Part shown: positions 15,066 to 23,555 of the stretch, piece after piece
How the letters are laid out: the number at the start of each line of letters is the position of its first letter
Position numbering within the stretch: position 1 is the first letter of the stretch
Source of the DNA: Clostridia bacterium
GTDB lineage: Bacteria > Bacillota > Clostridia > Christensenellales > Borkfalkiaceae
Direction of reading: 5' to 3'
NCBI GenBank assembly: GCA_017467265.1
Contig: JAFTSO010000043.1
Coordinates: 1-38,357, forward strand
Length of the DNA: 38,357 nt
Position numbers and translations under genes: made by a program
Notes under the pieces: generated by a model
What the model was told of the DNA's origin: nothing
Database searches by the model: none
What the model saw: the letters and a program-made list of their open reading frames with translations, nothing else

Positions 15066-15440
15066 ATGGAATTTTACGAAGGATTATTTCAAATTTATAC
15101 GACGCGGCGATCGGACGGGGAGATTTGCGATCCGTTTTTGCTGTATTGCCGACTGTCCGATCTTTGCTCGGCGAGCTTTGCCGCCAAGAAAAAGGTGCAG
15201 ACCTTTTACGCGGTGGACAAGCGGCTGTGTATTTTTGAAACGCTGCTAAAAAATAAGGCGAAAGGGGAAAAGGAATTGCTCAATTATTACGCGGTGGTGT
15301 CGGAATTGATCAGCAAAGAGAGTTTTACGCGGCTAATCGCCTGCGCGGTGCGTGTAATGGACGGCGTACCGCCCCAGCCAAAAGCTGCACCACCGCATAA
15401 TCCCGTCCCCAAAGGTAGGGCTTGTCGCCCAAAAGAGTAG
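15066..15440 (+). CDS. Unknown protein; zero-frame part of a putative frameshifted gene
   Basis: 124 residues, two bases after the PP2C stop codon, with GGAG upstream. Residues 1-100 look helical (DPFLLYCRLSDLCSASFAAKKKVQTFYAVDKRLCIFETLLKN) and have no recognised family. Residues 101-124 are a Pro/Lys/Ala linker that ends abruptly at the TAG at 15438. The same style of linker continues without a stop in the -1 frame and leads into a multi-TM domain ending at 16078. The codons just before the stop contain C-CCA-AAA (15428-15434) followed by a GC hairpin. Either a programmed -1 frameshift makes a 337-residue membrane protein, or the gene is broken by a one-base change. On its own it would be a small cytoplasmic protein. 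Confidence 0.65.
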   Translation: MEFYEGLFQIYTTRRSDGEICDPFLLYCRLSDLCSASFAAKKKVQTFYAVDKRLCIFETLLKNKAKGEKELLNYYAVVSELISKESFTRLIACAVRVMDGVPPQPKAAPPHNPVPKGRACRPKE

Positions 15441-15453
15441 CCCCGAACGGGGC
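15428..15453 (+). promoter_or_regulatory. Candidate -1 ribosomal frameshift signal
   Basis: Slippery heptamer C-CCA-AAA (15428-15434) in the correct register (CGC CCA AAA GAG TAG), a 5-nt spacer, then a GC-only hairpin GCCCC-GAAC-GGGGC (15440-15453). The zero frame stops at 15438-15440. The -1 frame is open from 15422 to 16078. Confidence 0.5.
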
Positions 15454-16078
15454 GATAAAATCGGATGGGTATAAGACGGCACAGGGACAGAAACAGTCGC
15501 CTAAAACACCGAGCCCAACAGGCAAAGGTGGGGGGACGGGTGGCAAACAAGCCCTTGGTGGACGGGCGGCGGTGCAACGTGCGCCGATGGCACGCTGCAA
15601 ACAAAAACGTACGGTATTTCGAGGCACGCGCGCGGCGAAAAGGCGGCTGCGTATGCAAAAAGGTGGTTTTTGGGGTAGTATTCTTTTATTTGGCCTGTTC
15701 ACGTTGGTGTCGTACTGGTGTGGCTGGGGGATTCCGCGGTCCTTTTGGCGGTGGACTTGGGGTATTTTTGCGCCTACGTGGGCTGCTGTATGCTCGGTGT
15801 GGACAGTTTGGACTTTACACGATTTGCTTTGGTGTGATTACTGGGCGTCGGGAACGGTGTGGCTGGCGGTGGAAACGACGGCGAATTTTGTCTTGCTCGC
15901 CCTATTTCGCGCGGCATATAAGGTGGCGTTCGTCTGCGTGGGGATATGGTCGTTGCTCGGGTGTGCGCTACTGATTTGCTTAACCTTTTTTGATAACAAA
16001 CGCGGTTGGGGCTGGGCGCAGGTAGGCGAAGGGGCGCTCGTGCTTGTGCTCGCAACGGTGGGATTGCTTTGCTTTTGA
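15434..16078 (+). CDS. Multi-TM protein in the -1 frame, probable C-terminal half of the preceding gene
   Basis: 214 residues counted from the putative slip point. Residues 1-70 continue the Pro/Gln/Lys/Gly linker (QKQSPKTPSPTGKGGG) and end in a basic stretch (AAKRRLRMQKG). Four to five hydrophobic helices follow, rich in Trp and Cys (SILLFGLFTLVSYWCGW, FVLLALFRAAYKVAFVCVGIW, ALVLVLATVGLLCF). No family is recognised. No good independent start exists: ATGs at 15587 and 15653 lack clear ribosome binding sites and TTG at 15422 overlaps the previous gene. The basic flank before the first helix fits an N-in topology, placing the first part of the protein beside the kinase and vWA proteins. It may anchor the triad at the membrane. 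Confidence 0.6.
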   Translation, partial: RVAPNGAIKSDGYKTAQGQKQSPKTPSPTGKGGGTGGKQALGGRAAVQRAPMARCKQKRTVFRGTRAAKRRLRMQKGGFWGSILLFGLFTLVSYWCGWGIPRSFWRWTWGIFAPTWAAVCSVWTVWTLHDLLWCDYWASGTVWLAVETTANFVLLALFRAAYKVAFVCVGIWSLLGCALLICLTFFDNKRGWGWAQVGEGALVLVLATVGLLCF

Positions 16079-16127
16079 TAGAAAGGGAAAGTGGTTTTTT
16101 CCGAGAAAAATTTTGCAATCTGACATC

Positions 16128-16153
16128 AATAATGTCGAGATTCTTTATATAAT
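16128..16153 (+). promoter_or_regulatory. AATAATGTCG-type promoter upstream of the WYL gene
   Basis: AATAATGTCG (16128-16137), 10-bp gap, TATAAT (16148-16153). Same motif, same gap and similar flanks (ATnCT before the -10, AAAG after) as at 11447-11472. Confidence 0.6.
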
Positions 16154-16171
16154 AAAGACGAACGAAAAAAG

Positions 16172-16226
16172 TTAACAAAATACTTGAAAAGCACAACGAA
16201 ATGTGATATAATAACACTTAACAAAA
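16172..16226 (+). promoter_or_regulatory. Second promoter of the WYL gene with TTAACAAAA repeats
   Basis: -35 TTGAAA (16184-16189), 17-bp spacer, -10 TATAAT (16207-16212). TTAACAAAA occurs on both sides of it (16172-16180 and 16218-16226), a layout that suits autoregulation by the WYL protein. It could also transcribe the MACPF, metallo-beta-lactamase-like and HAD genes. Confidence 0.65.
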
Positions 16227-16238
16227 AGAAGGACGAAA

Positions 16239-17237
16239 ATGCAAACGAATTTTTGGGATATGGATGACGGGAAAACGACGAAGACTTCGCAATGTATCGA
16301 GCTGTTAAAAATATTGTACAGCCGCAATAGCATTGTGGGCGTGGCGGAGCTGGCCGGCGAGTTGGATACCAATCCACGCAACATACCGCTGTACGTGAAA
16401 GAACTGCGGCGCATCGGCTATCAGATCAAGACGGAGCACGGCAGATACGGCGGCTATTATTTAGAACGGCACGGCTTATTTCCCGTGACCAAGCTCTCGG
16501 ACGAAGAACGGACGGGGTTGATGGCAGGGACGGAATACCTGTTGGCACGCAACGATTTTATGGAAAAGAAAGCGTTCTTTGCGGCAATGCGGAAGGTAAT
16601 GCCGTCGGTGATGACGAGAGATACGGGCTTGGACGAGCCTTTCGTTGCGAACCGTTTCCCCTTGGCGATGTCCGAAGAAGAGTTGGAGTCGCGCTATCTT
16701 GCTTTGCAAAAGGCGATTGCCGAGCGGTACGTGGTGGAGATCGATTATCTTTCCCAACAAAACGATCGCACAAAACGTATGATTCACCCGTACAAGCTGT
16801 ATATGTACAACAACGCGTGGTTTGTGTTGGCGTTTGATGAGAGCATACGCGATATTCGATATTTTAAGATCAACCGTATTCAAAACTGGGCGGTGCAGCA
16901 CCGTACGTTCCGCGTGTTAAAGACGTATCAAGAAAGCGATTATTTAGACGAATTCGGTATGAAACAGAACGGAAATTGGTACCCGATCAAGCTCCGTTTG
17001 ACGGGTAATTACGCAATGCTCGTCACCGAACGGGTGTATGGCAAAGATCAACGCGTGGAAAAGATCGACGATCGGACGACGGAGCTCTCTGTCAAGATGC
17101 AAAACAAGGACAGCGTGTTGCGGTTTGTGCTCGGCTTTGGGAAAGATTGTGAAGTGTTAGAGCCGACGTGGCTCAAAGACGAATTGATGAAAGTCGTCGC
17201 GCAATATCGCAATCTGTACGACGAGCCAAAAGAATAA
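16239..17237 (+). CDS. HTH-WYL domain transcriptional regulator
   Basis: 332 residues; AAGAAGGA lies 6 bases before the ATG. Residues about 15-75 are a winged helix (CIELLKILYSRNSIVGVAELAGELDTNPRNIPLYVKELRRIGYQI) of the HTH_11/DeoR-like type. Residues about 160-225 form the WYL ligand-sensing module (YVVEIDYLSQQND, HPYKLYMYNNAWFVLAF, RYFKINRI). The C-terminal extension module (WCX: ILEPTWL-like, with VLRFVLGFGKDCEVLEP) is also present. WYL regulators often control defence and DNA-damage loci and sense nucleic-acid or nucleotide ligands. Here the gene lies between the TerY-P-like operon and the MACPF gene, and shares an unusual promoter motif with the former. Confidence 0.9.
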   Translation: MQTNFWDMDDGKTTKTSQCIELLKILYSRNSIVGVAELAGELDTNPRNIPLYVKELRRIGYQIKTEHGRYGGYYLERHGLFPVTKLSDEERTGLMAGTEYLLARNDFMEKKAFFAAMRKVMPSVMTRDTGLDEPFVANRFPLAMSEEELESRYLALQKAIAERYVVEIDYLSQQNDRTKRMIHPYKLYMYNNAWFVLAFDESIRDIRYFKINRIQNWAVQHRTFRVLKTYQESDYLDEFGMKQNGNWYPIKLRLTGNYAMLVTERVYGKDQRVEKIDDRTTELSVKMQNKDSVLRFVLGFGKDCEVLEPTWLKDELMKVVAQYRNLYDEPKE

Positions 17238-17328
17238 TGTTAGGCGGATACGTTTATGTGTGCGTGTAAAATCGCATACGTATCACGATACAAGAGAAAA
17301 AACGTGGGGGTTCTCACGGGAGGTAGTT

Positions 17329-20300
17329 ATGCAAAACGTAGTGTTTACGAAAAAACGGAAGCTGTGGGCTGTCATCCTTTTGGCGATGACGATGTTACTT
17401 TGCTATTTCTTTGGCTGGGTGAGCCCTTCTTGGAAGAAGGTTGCCGCAACAGACGAGGAAGATAGCATTACGGCAGAGAGCGAAATCAATATGATGCGCT
17501 ACGGCTTTAACGTGACGGGCGGCAAGAGCTTGTTGGACGGCGGTTTGATTTTTCAGTATCCGATCCTGAAACCTGCCAGCTCTGGCTGGGGCGAATACGT
17601 GGCGAAGAATACGCACAACGCTGGGCCGAGCAAAGGCGAGAGCTTTGTGGGGTACAGCGCGACGGAGCTGGCACAGCAGACGGGCTCTTTCACGAGCGGT
17701 GGCGTGTCGGCGAAGATTGCCGTTGTCAACACAGACGTGAGTACGCAGTTCGATAGAACGTCCACGAGTACGACGACGTATGCCGAACGCTTTGAAACGT
17801 ATTATCAGCGCGTTTTGAGCCATGCTTACGCAATCCAAGGCAACGTCGATTTGAGCGAATACCTGACGGACGATTTTAAGACGGAGCTGTATAGAGTAAA
17901 AGACGTTCCCACGGCGAAGATGTTGCTGGAAAAATACGGCACGCACCTGTTCAAGGGGTTGGAATACGGCGGCTTGATTCAGGTGACGAGCTACGTCAAG
18001 ACGTCGAGTGAGACGGCAGATATTACCCAGCTCGATCTCCTTTCGTCAAAGATTGATACGGCGATGGGAAAATACGGCGGCGGCGTATCTTTCTCGTTTA
18101 GCGAGACGTTTGCGAGTGAAGAAAAAAAGACGTATGGCACGAGTAATTACAATCTGTTTATGTACGGTGGTAATGCGGTCACGGGTATGACGTTGGATCA
18201 GCTGTTCACCTACCACGGTTCGGTGACTGGGGAAGGTCAGTACGAATATAACGGCTGGATCGAGTCGATTAACCAAGACGTAAAGCTGGCGGTGATCGGC
18301 GTGCCTGCCGGCGATTACAACGTCGCGGTGTGGGATTTACTCCCGTCCAAGGGCGAAACGAGCATCATCCGCAACTATTTGGTGCAGGCGTATGCAGAGC
18401 TTTGCGGCGATGAATATGCAGAATATTTGAAGAAATATCCCAGCTGTAGCCGTATAATCGGTGAAGACGAAACGGACGCTGCGGCGGCAGACGTGTTGGG
18501 GTATACGGCGGTATATAACAAAAACACGACATATTGCGAAGAGAGTTCTTCGACGGTCACGCGCAACGTAATGCCTTCGACGGAAATTTATATGAATATC
18601 GCGAACGATAAAATTCCCGTTGGGTTTAGAAATTGGTCGATCGTGAACGGAGAGAACTACGTGGATATCGTGGATGCGGCAAGCGGTGTATTCCGTGTAA
18701 AAGACGACGCGTCCGTGGGTAAATCGTTTATGGTGGCGCTCCGCAACGATCAAGACGTGATTAGCTCGTATTCGTTCAAGATCATCGCAGCGAGCAGCTT
18801 TTCGGGCGGCCAGGGTACGGAAGAAGATCCGTATTTGATTGCGTCCGCGGACGATTTGGACGCGCTCCGTAGGAATAGTAATTATTGGGCTAGTCATTTC
18901 AAACTGGTGAGAAATATCGATTTGGGCGGTATTGCATACGCCGGAATCGGGGAAAAGACGAATCCGTTCGCAGGTTCGTTTGACGGCAATAACTGTACGA
19001 TTTCGAATTTCAAATTGCTTACGCCGAGAAACGGCGAATCGCTTGGGTTCTTTGCTTTTAATGCAGGCACGGTGCAGAATTTGCGTTTGGATAACGTGAC
19101 GGTCGGCAAGGGGATTGACCCTGCCGAGTCTGCAGGCCATAGACTTGCTTACGGCGAGATAGATGAAGTGTTTGCAGGCTGTTTGGTTGGGTACAATCAA
19201 GGATCTATTCTCAATTGCCACATCACGAACGCGGATATACAGGTCTGCCGCGACCGCGGGGGCAGAATTACACTCGCAGTCGGTACGGTGGCTGGGTATT
19301 CGAGCGGAACGATTGAAAAATGTGCCGTAGAAAACCTGAAAAATCTCAAAGTGTTTGCGCACAACGGCAGCAAGAATAATATGACGGTCACCTTTGTAGG
19401 CGGCTTGGTCGGCTGGACGAATAACGCGCGCATTAACAATTCGTACGTGATGAACGGTGCGAACGCGTGGGGCGAGTCGGTGGGCAAGACGGCGTACGTT
19501 CGGGTAGGCGGCGCAGTCGGCAGCGCAAAGGGCGCAACGCAGTTTAATAGCATTGCGATCGGTAAGATCGATCAATATTACGTGGCGCAGTCTAGCAAGG
19601 ACGGGCAGGCGACGAGCAGCGGTATTCTCGTTGGCGAGCAAGACGGAGACGTGACGTTTACCAGTTGCTACGCAACGAAGAACTCAACGGCTACATATAG
19701 CCTTTCGGCGGATAAATGCACACAGCTCGACACCATTTTGTATAGTAATACGAGCTTTGATACGGAAACTTGGTGTGCTGGTAAAAACAAATTCCCCGTA
19801 TTGAAATGCCAGCAGTTTAACGCAGACTCCGTACTGGATATTAACACGGACAACGCGACGACGAGTTTCTATTACGGACAGGCGTTTAATATTACGGGCG
19901 TGACGGTGGAGGCGAGATACGCAGACGCGAACAGCGAGCCGTTTGCTGTCGATTCGTTTACGTACAATGCTGAAGCCTATGACGCAGAAACGATCGGCGA
20001 TCACGAAATCATTATTGAAGCGATGGGCTATTTGGCAAAATATACGGTGTCGGTGCGTAAAATCCGCGTTGTTGCGTTGGAAATCAAACCTTGCGACGAC
20101 GTAAAATTCTACGTCGGTGAAAAGGTGAAGACGGCGGATTTCACGGTGTCCTACGTGCTGGAAGACGGCAGACGTATCGCACCGACGGCGGAAAAGGAAT
20201 CGTCTATCGAATATCCGAAGGTGGATATTACTTTGGACGAAGTCAAATATGTGAAAGGACAAAATAGAGTTGTTGCGAACTGCGGTAAACTGGAAACGTC

Positions 20301-21234
20301 CGTAGTGGTGACGGCGGAAGAAAAGGCGCTGGATCATCTCGAAATCATTGCGCAACCAAACAAACTGACGTATTATGAAAACGAAATGTTTGATATGACG
20401 GGCTTGCAAGTCATGGCGTTTTACAGTGACGGCAGCTCGATGGCGGTCGATAACAAGAATTTGGAAGTGATCGGCGGCAGAATCGCGGTCGGTAGCAACA
20501 AGGTTTTGGTCGCATACGATTCGTACAAAACGGTTACGTTGGACGTGACGGGTAAGGAACAGGAAGTGACCTACACCGTGACGTTCCAAAACTGGGACGG
20601 CTCGGTGTTGAGCACGCAAAAATACAAACACGGCGATATCATCGTGATGCCTACAACGCCTACGCGTGCGGCAGACGCCAACTATACGTACGTGTTCACA
20701 GGTTGGACGCCTGCGGTGTCGGGAACTTGCACGGGCGAAGCGGTGTATCAGGCAAAGTTTGAGGCAGTTCCTATTCCTGTACAGGGCGAAACGCAGACGT
20801 ACGTCGTCATCTTCTTGGATTGGAACGACGTTCTGCTTTCGATGGCACAGTACAGCGCAGGGGCTACGATTGTCGTACCTGCAAACCCTGTAAGAGCATC
20901 GGACGATCAATTTGATTATACGTTCTCTGGCTGGGACAAGCCCCTTTCTACCGTGTGTACGGCAACGGTCACGTATAAGGCAGTCTATACCGCTACGCCG
21001 AGAGAAGTCGTGGACAGCAGTGAAAATACGAGTGAAACGGTTAGCGAAAGTTTCAGCGAAACGGTTAGCGAAAACGTCAGCAGCAATAATGACGGCGGCA
21101 ATAATGACGGCGGAAATAACGGCGGTGGAAATAACGGCGGCTGTGGTGGCGCGCTGATGGGCACGGGCGCGATGTTCGGTGTGTTGGCATTGGTGGCAGG
21201 CTTTGTGGCGCTGAAAAAGAAAAAGGGAAATTAA
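17329..21234 (+). CDS. MACPF (perforin-like) multidomain surface protein
   Basis: 1301 residues from the ATG at 17329, with GGGAGG upstream; a longer in-frame start at 17260 has no binding site. Residues 12-32 are a signal/anchor helix. Residues about 35-375 are a membrane attack complex/perforin domain, with the signature YGTHLFKGLEYGG at 203-215 and two amphipathic regions around it. Residues about 500-800 hold GLUG-type repeats (GGLVGWTNNARINNSYVMNG). Three Ig-like modules follow (about 845-1080), then two Listeria-Bacteroides B-repeats (YTVTFQNWDGSVLSTQKY and a diverged copy), a Ser/Asn/Gly linker with GNNDGG runs, and a C-terminal GGCGGALMG-hydrophobic-KKKK tail resembling Cys-containing CTERM anchors. 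There is no LPXTG. Probably a cell-surface pore-forming or adhesion protein. Bacterial MACPF proteins are uncommon and mostly of unknown target. Confidence 0.88.
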   Translation: MQNVVFTKKRKLWAVILLAMTMLLCYFFGWVSPSWKKVAATDEEDSITAESEINMMRYGFNVTGGKSLLDGGLIFQYPILKPASSGWGEYVAKNTHNAGPSKGESFVGYSATELAQQTGSFTSGGVSAKIAVVNTDVSTQFDRTSTSTTTYAERFETYYQRVLSHAYAIQGNVDLSEYLTDDFKTELYRVKDVPTAKMLLEKYGTHLFKGLEYGGLIQVTSYVKTSSETADITQLDLLSSKIDTAMGKYGGGVSFSFSETFASEEKKTYGTSNYNLFMYGGNAVTGMTLDQLFTYHGSVTGEGQYEYNGWIESINQDVKLAVIGVPAGDYNVAVWDLLPSKGETSIIRNYLVQAYAELCGDEYAEYLKKYPSCSRIIGEDETDAAAADVLGYTAVYNKNTTYCEESSSTVTRNVMPSTEIYMNIANDKIPVGFRNWSIVNGENYVDIVDAASGVFRVKDDASVGKSFMVALRNDQDVISSYSFKIIAASSFSGGQGTEEDPYLIASADDLDALRRNSNYWASHFKLVRNIDLGGIAYAGIGEKTNPFAGSFDGNNCTISNFKLLTPRNGESLGFFAFNAGTVQNLRLDNVTVGKGIDPAESAGHRLAYGEIDEVFAGCLVGYNQGSILNCHITNADIQVCRDRGGRITLAVGTVAGYSSGTIEKCAVENLKNLKVFAHNGSKNNMTVTFVGGLVGWTNNARINNSYVMNGANAWGESVGKTAYVRVGGAVGSAKGATQFNSIAIGKIDQYYVAQSSKDGQATSSGILVGEQDGDVTFTSCYATKNSTATYSLSADKCTQLDTILYSNTSFDTETWCAGKNKFPVLKCQQFNADSVLDINTDNATTSFYYGQAFNITGVTVEARYADANSEPFAVDSFTYNAEAYDAETIGDHEIIIEAMGYLAKYTVSVRKIRVVALEIKPCDDVKFYVGEKVKTADFTVSYVLEDGRRIAPTAEKESSIEYPKVDITLDEVKYVKGQNRVVANCGKLETSVVVTAEEKALDHLEIIAQPNKLTYYENEMFDMTGLQVMAFYSDGSSMAVDNKNLEVIGGRIAVGSNKVLVAYDSYKTVTLDVTGKEQEVTYTVTFQNWDGSVLSTQKYKHGDIIVMPTTPTRAADANYTYVFTGWTPAVSGTCTGEAVYQAKFEAVPIPVQGETQTYVVIFLDWNDVLLSMAQYSAGATIVVPANPVRASDDQFDYTFSGWDKPLSTVCTATVTYKAVYTATPREVVDSSENTSETVSESFSETVSENVSSNNDGGNNDGGNNGGGNNGGCGGALMGTGAMFGVLALVAGFVALKKKKGN

Positions 21235-21248
21235 CGTAAGGCAGGCGT

Positions 21249-21277
21249 GCGTGTTCCGTGTGATTTGCGGAGCACGC
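21249..21277 (+). other. Intergenic hairpin between the MACPF and MBL-fold genes
   Basis: GCGTGTTCC (21249-21257) pairs with GGAGCACGC (21269-21277) with one G-U pair and an 11-nt loop. There is no T tract, so it is more likely an RNA-stability or processing hairpin than a terminator. Confidence 0.5.
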
Positions 21278-21305
21278 GACGTAGCTATGCAAAGGGAGTA
21301 GGCGT

Positions 21306-23555
21306 ATGACAAACGGGAAGTTCGTAAAGAAGATGGCGCGGATCGTGTGTATCTGCGTGCTTTGCTGCGTTTGTTTTGGCGCTTTTGTACCCTTATTTGG
21401 GGGTTGGAAAGACGGACGAAAGGACGTCGCGAGAGTGGAAAAACCGCTCGTCCAAAATGCCGAGAACACGACGGACGAGGGCGAAACGGCTGCTCCGAAG
21501 GATTTGCAGATCACCTTTTATAGCGTTGGCAACGGCGATTGCGCGATCGCGAAATATAAGGACACGGAAATGCTGATCGATTGCGGTGAAAAGACGGGGA
21601 GTTCCAGCGTCTTTCTCACCGATACGGGCTTGATTGAAGAGCTCAAAAAGGTATGCGAGGACAAAATTTTGGAGTACTTGGTGGTCACCCACGGGGACTC
21701 CGATCACCTTGGCAATATGCAAAAGCTGTTGCAATCTTTCCGCGTGAAAGGCGAGGAACTCTCGCAATACACGTTGAAAAAAATCGTCGATTTTGACCGT
21801 GAAGAACACGAAGGGCTGTACACGGCGGGCGTATATACAAATTACGTGTCCGAACGAAACAAGCTGATAAAAGAGAAAGACGTGGCATACGTGCCGATTT
21901 CATCGCTGTTTTCGCGTAGGAACGCGGACAACGCGTTCGAGCCTTTCGACGAACAAAAGGAAGGATACAGCGAAAGGTTTGGCGATGGTACGGACGCGCC
22001 GATTTTGCATTTTTTATATAATCCGTATTATTTTCTGCCCGAGATTAAAGATATGTATAAAAACTCCGTTTCGGTGTGTCTTGCTATGGAATACGGGCAG
22101 TCGAAGATCCTTTTGACGGGGGATATGGAAGAATACAACCAAGGTCAAAAGGTGCATTTGGCAGGCGAAACGGCGTTGGCGAAAAATTACAAGAATTTGT
22201 TCGCGGACGGCGTGACGGTGTTCAAAGCTGCGCACCACGGGAGCGAATCGTCGAACAGCCGCGCGCTCATTTCGGCGATCAAGCCCAAAAACGTGGTAAT
22301 TTCCGCGCTGGCTAATTCGGAAGACAGCGTCAATAAATATTGGGGCTTTCCAAAGCAGGAAGTTTTGGATACCTTTTTAGCGGCGACGGATAACGTGTAT
22401 ATCACTTCGCGCTACGATGCCAACACGGGTAGTTCGTATCAATATTACGGGCATATTACGTTCAAAATGGACAGGACGGAAAACGTGGAATTACATTGTT
22501 CAAATTATGCCTCGGACAGTATTCCGCAGCTGACGAAGACGGTATGGTTTCAGGAAAACCGCACGGTATCTTTGCAGACGTTCGTGTTTAGCGGATATGA
22601 ATCGGCGAGCAAGGCATACCTTGGTAATTGTACGCTGATCCAACGCGGCAAGACGGATATTTTGATCGATTGCGGCAATTATCCCGATGCTACGGCGGAT
22701 TATGCCAGCGATCATTTCGTACGCAAGGTGGCGCAATACTGTCTGGACGGCGTGCTGGAATACGTAATTGTCACGTCGCCGAGCCTGTATGCCTATTCGC
22801 AGATTTGCGATCCCGACGGGGACAAAAAGGGCATTTTGAGCACGTTCGACGTGCAAACGTTGATCGATTACGGACAAAGCAACGATCCCAGTCAAAACGC
22901 GAAGGTTTCCGTCTATAAAAAGTATAACGAAGCGAAAGCGGCGTTTGTTGCCGAAAGCGAGAACGAATACAAGACGGCAAAGGAGTGCGTGGGGAAAACG
23001 ATCGATTTGGGCGACGGGTTGTCGATGGAGATTTTGGATAATGAATATTACGACGAATTAGGGAAAGAAGAGTATGAAAACGTCGTTTGTACGATGATTC
23101 ATTATCACGATCGAAAGCTGCTCTTTACGGGCAATATCGGCGAAAAAGGGGAAGAATCGATCGCGGATCGCAACAATCTGTCGGGTACGGATTTCTTTTT
23201 GGCGAGTGATTTTGGCTCTAACGCGGCGAATTCGGAAATATTGCTGGACGAAATTAAGAACGAAGGGCTGTTTATCGCCGTCGGCGGTGTTGCAGGGGAG
23301 GATTTTATCCGTACGCCGTTGCCGAAAAAGGTTGCGTGTATGTTCCACGACAGGTATTCGCAGAATACCTTTATCACAGTTTCGCGCGACGAAAACGGCG
23401 GATATACGGACGTAATGGGGGATTTGGTGTTTGCGGTGCGAAAGAAAGGAAGTGAAACGGTGTGTTCGATGCGCGGTACGCACGAAAAGGCGCGCAGCGA
23501 AAAGGATGTGGCGGCATTTCAGCTTTGCAATACGCGGTATTATAAGAGTTTATGA
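21306..23555 (+). CDS. Secreted ComEC-like metallo-beta-lactamase-fold protein, duplicated
   Basis: 749 residues; GGGAG upstream. Residues 8-30 are a signal peptide or N-terminal anchor (VCICVLCCVCFGAFVPLF). First half: a ComEC-type MBL domain, with ITFYSVGNGDCAI, LIDCG near 93, the metal motif THGDSDH (His129, Asp131, Asp133, His134), LLTGDM, and AAHHGSESSN (His310-His311). Second half: the same fold repeated (LIDCGNY near 453, LLFTGN, then LASDFGSNAANSE) but THGDSDH is replaced by TSPSLYA and AHHGS by SDFGS, so its metal site is gone. ComEC-type domains cut DNA or RNA strands during uptake; here there is no channel domain. The protein is probably extracytoplasmic. It follows the MACPF gene by 71 bp and overlaps the HAD gene (ATGA). 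Confidence 0.85.
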   Translation: MTNGKFVKKMARIVCICVLCCVCFGAFVPLFGGWKDGRKDVARVEKPLVQNAENTTDEGETAAPKDLQITFYSVGNGDCAIAKYKDTEMLIDCGEKTGSSSVFLTDTGLIEELKKVCEDKILEYLVVTHGDSDHLGNMQKLLQSFRVKGEELSQYTLKKIVDFDREEHEGLYTAGVYTNYVSERNKLIKEKDVAYVPISSLFSRRNADNAFEPFDEQKEGYSERFGDGTDAPILHFLYNPYYFLPEIKDMYKNSVSVCLAMEYGQSKILLTGDMEEYNQGQKVHLAGETALAKNYKNLFADGVTVFKAAHHGSESSNSRALISAIKPKNVVISALANSEDSVNKYWGFPKQEVLDTFLAATDNVYITSRYDANTGSSYQYYGHITFKMDRTENVELHCSNYASDSIPQLTKTVWFQENRTVSLQTFVFSGYESASKAYLGNCTLIQRGKTDILIDCGNYPDATADYASDHFVRKVAQYCLDGVLEYVIVTSPSLYAYSQICDPDGDKKGILSTFDVQTLIDYGQSNDPSQNAKVSVYKKYNEAKAAFVAESENEYKTAKECVGKTIDLGDGLSMEILDNEYYDELGKEEYENVVCTMIHYHDRKLLFTGNIGEKGEESIADRNNLSGTDFFLASDFGSNAANSEILLDEIKNEGLFIAVGGVAGEDFIRTPLPKKVACMFHDRYSQNTFITVSRDENGGYTDVMGDLVFAVRKKGSETVCSMRGTHEKARSEKDVAAFQLCNTRYYKSL

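Noticed and set aside
15465..15974. 169-residue frame overlapping the membrane protein
   Set aside because: Very Arg/Cys/Gly-rich and lacks a fold pattern, whereas the 15434-16078 frame has clean membrane helices.
17260..17328. Longer start for the MACPF protein
   Set aside because: No ribosome binding site, and it would put a charged stretch before the signal helix; GGGAGG supports 17329.
21130..21234. LPXTG sortase signal at the end of the MACPF protein
   Set aside because: No LPXTG-like motif is present; the tail has GGCGG, a hydrophobic helix and KKKK.
19684..21312. 542-residue minus-strand frame inside the MACPF gene
   Set aside because: Arg/His-rich mirror of a strongly biased coding strand; no promoter or ribosome binding site, and the plus-strand gene has recognisable domains.
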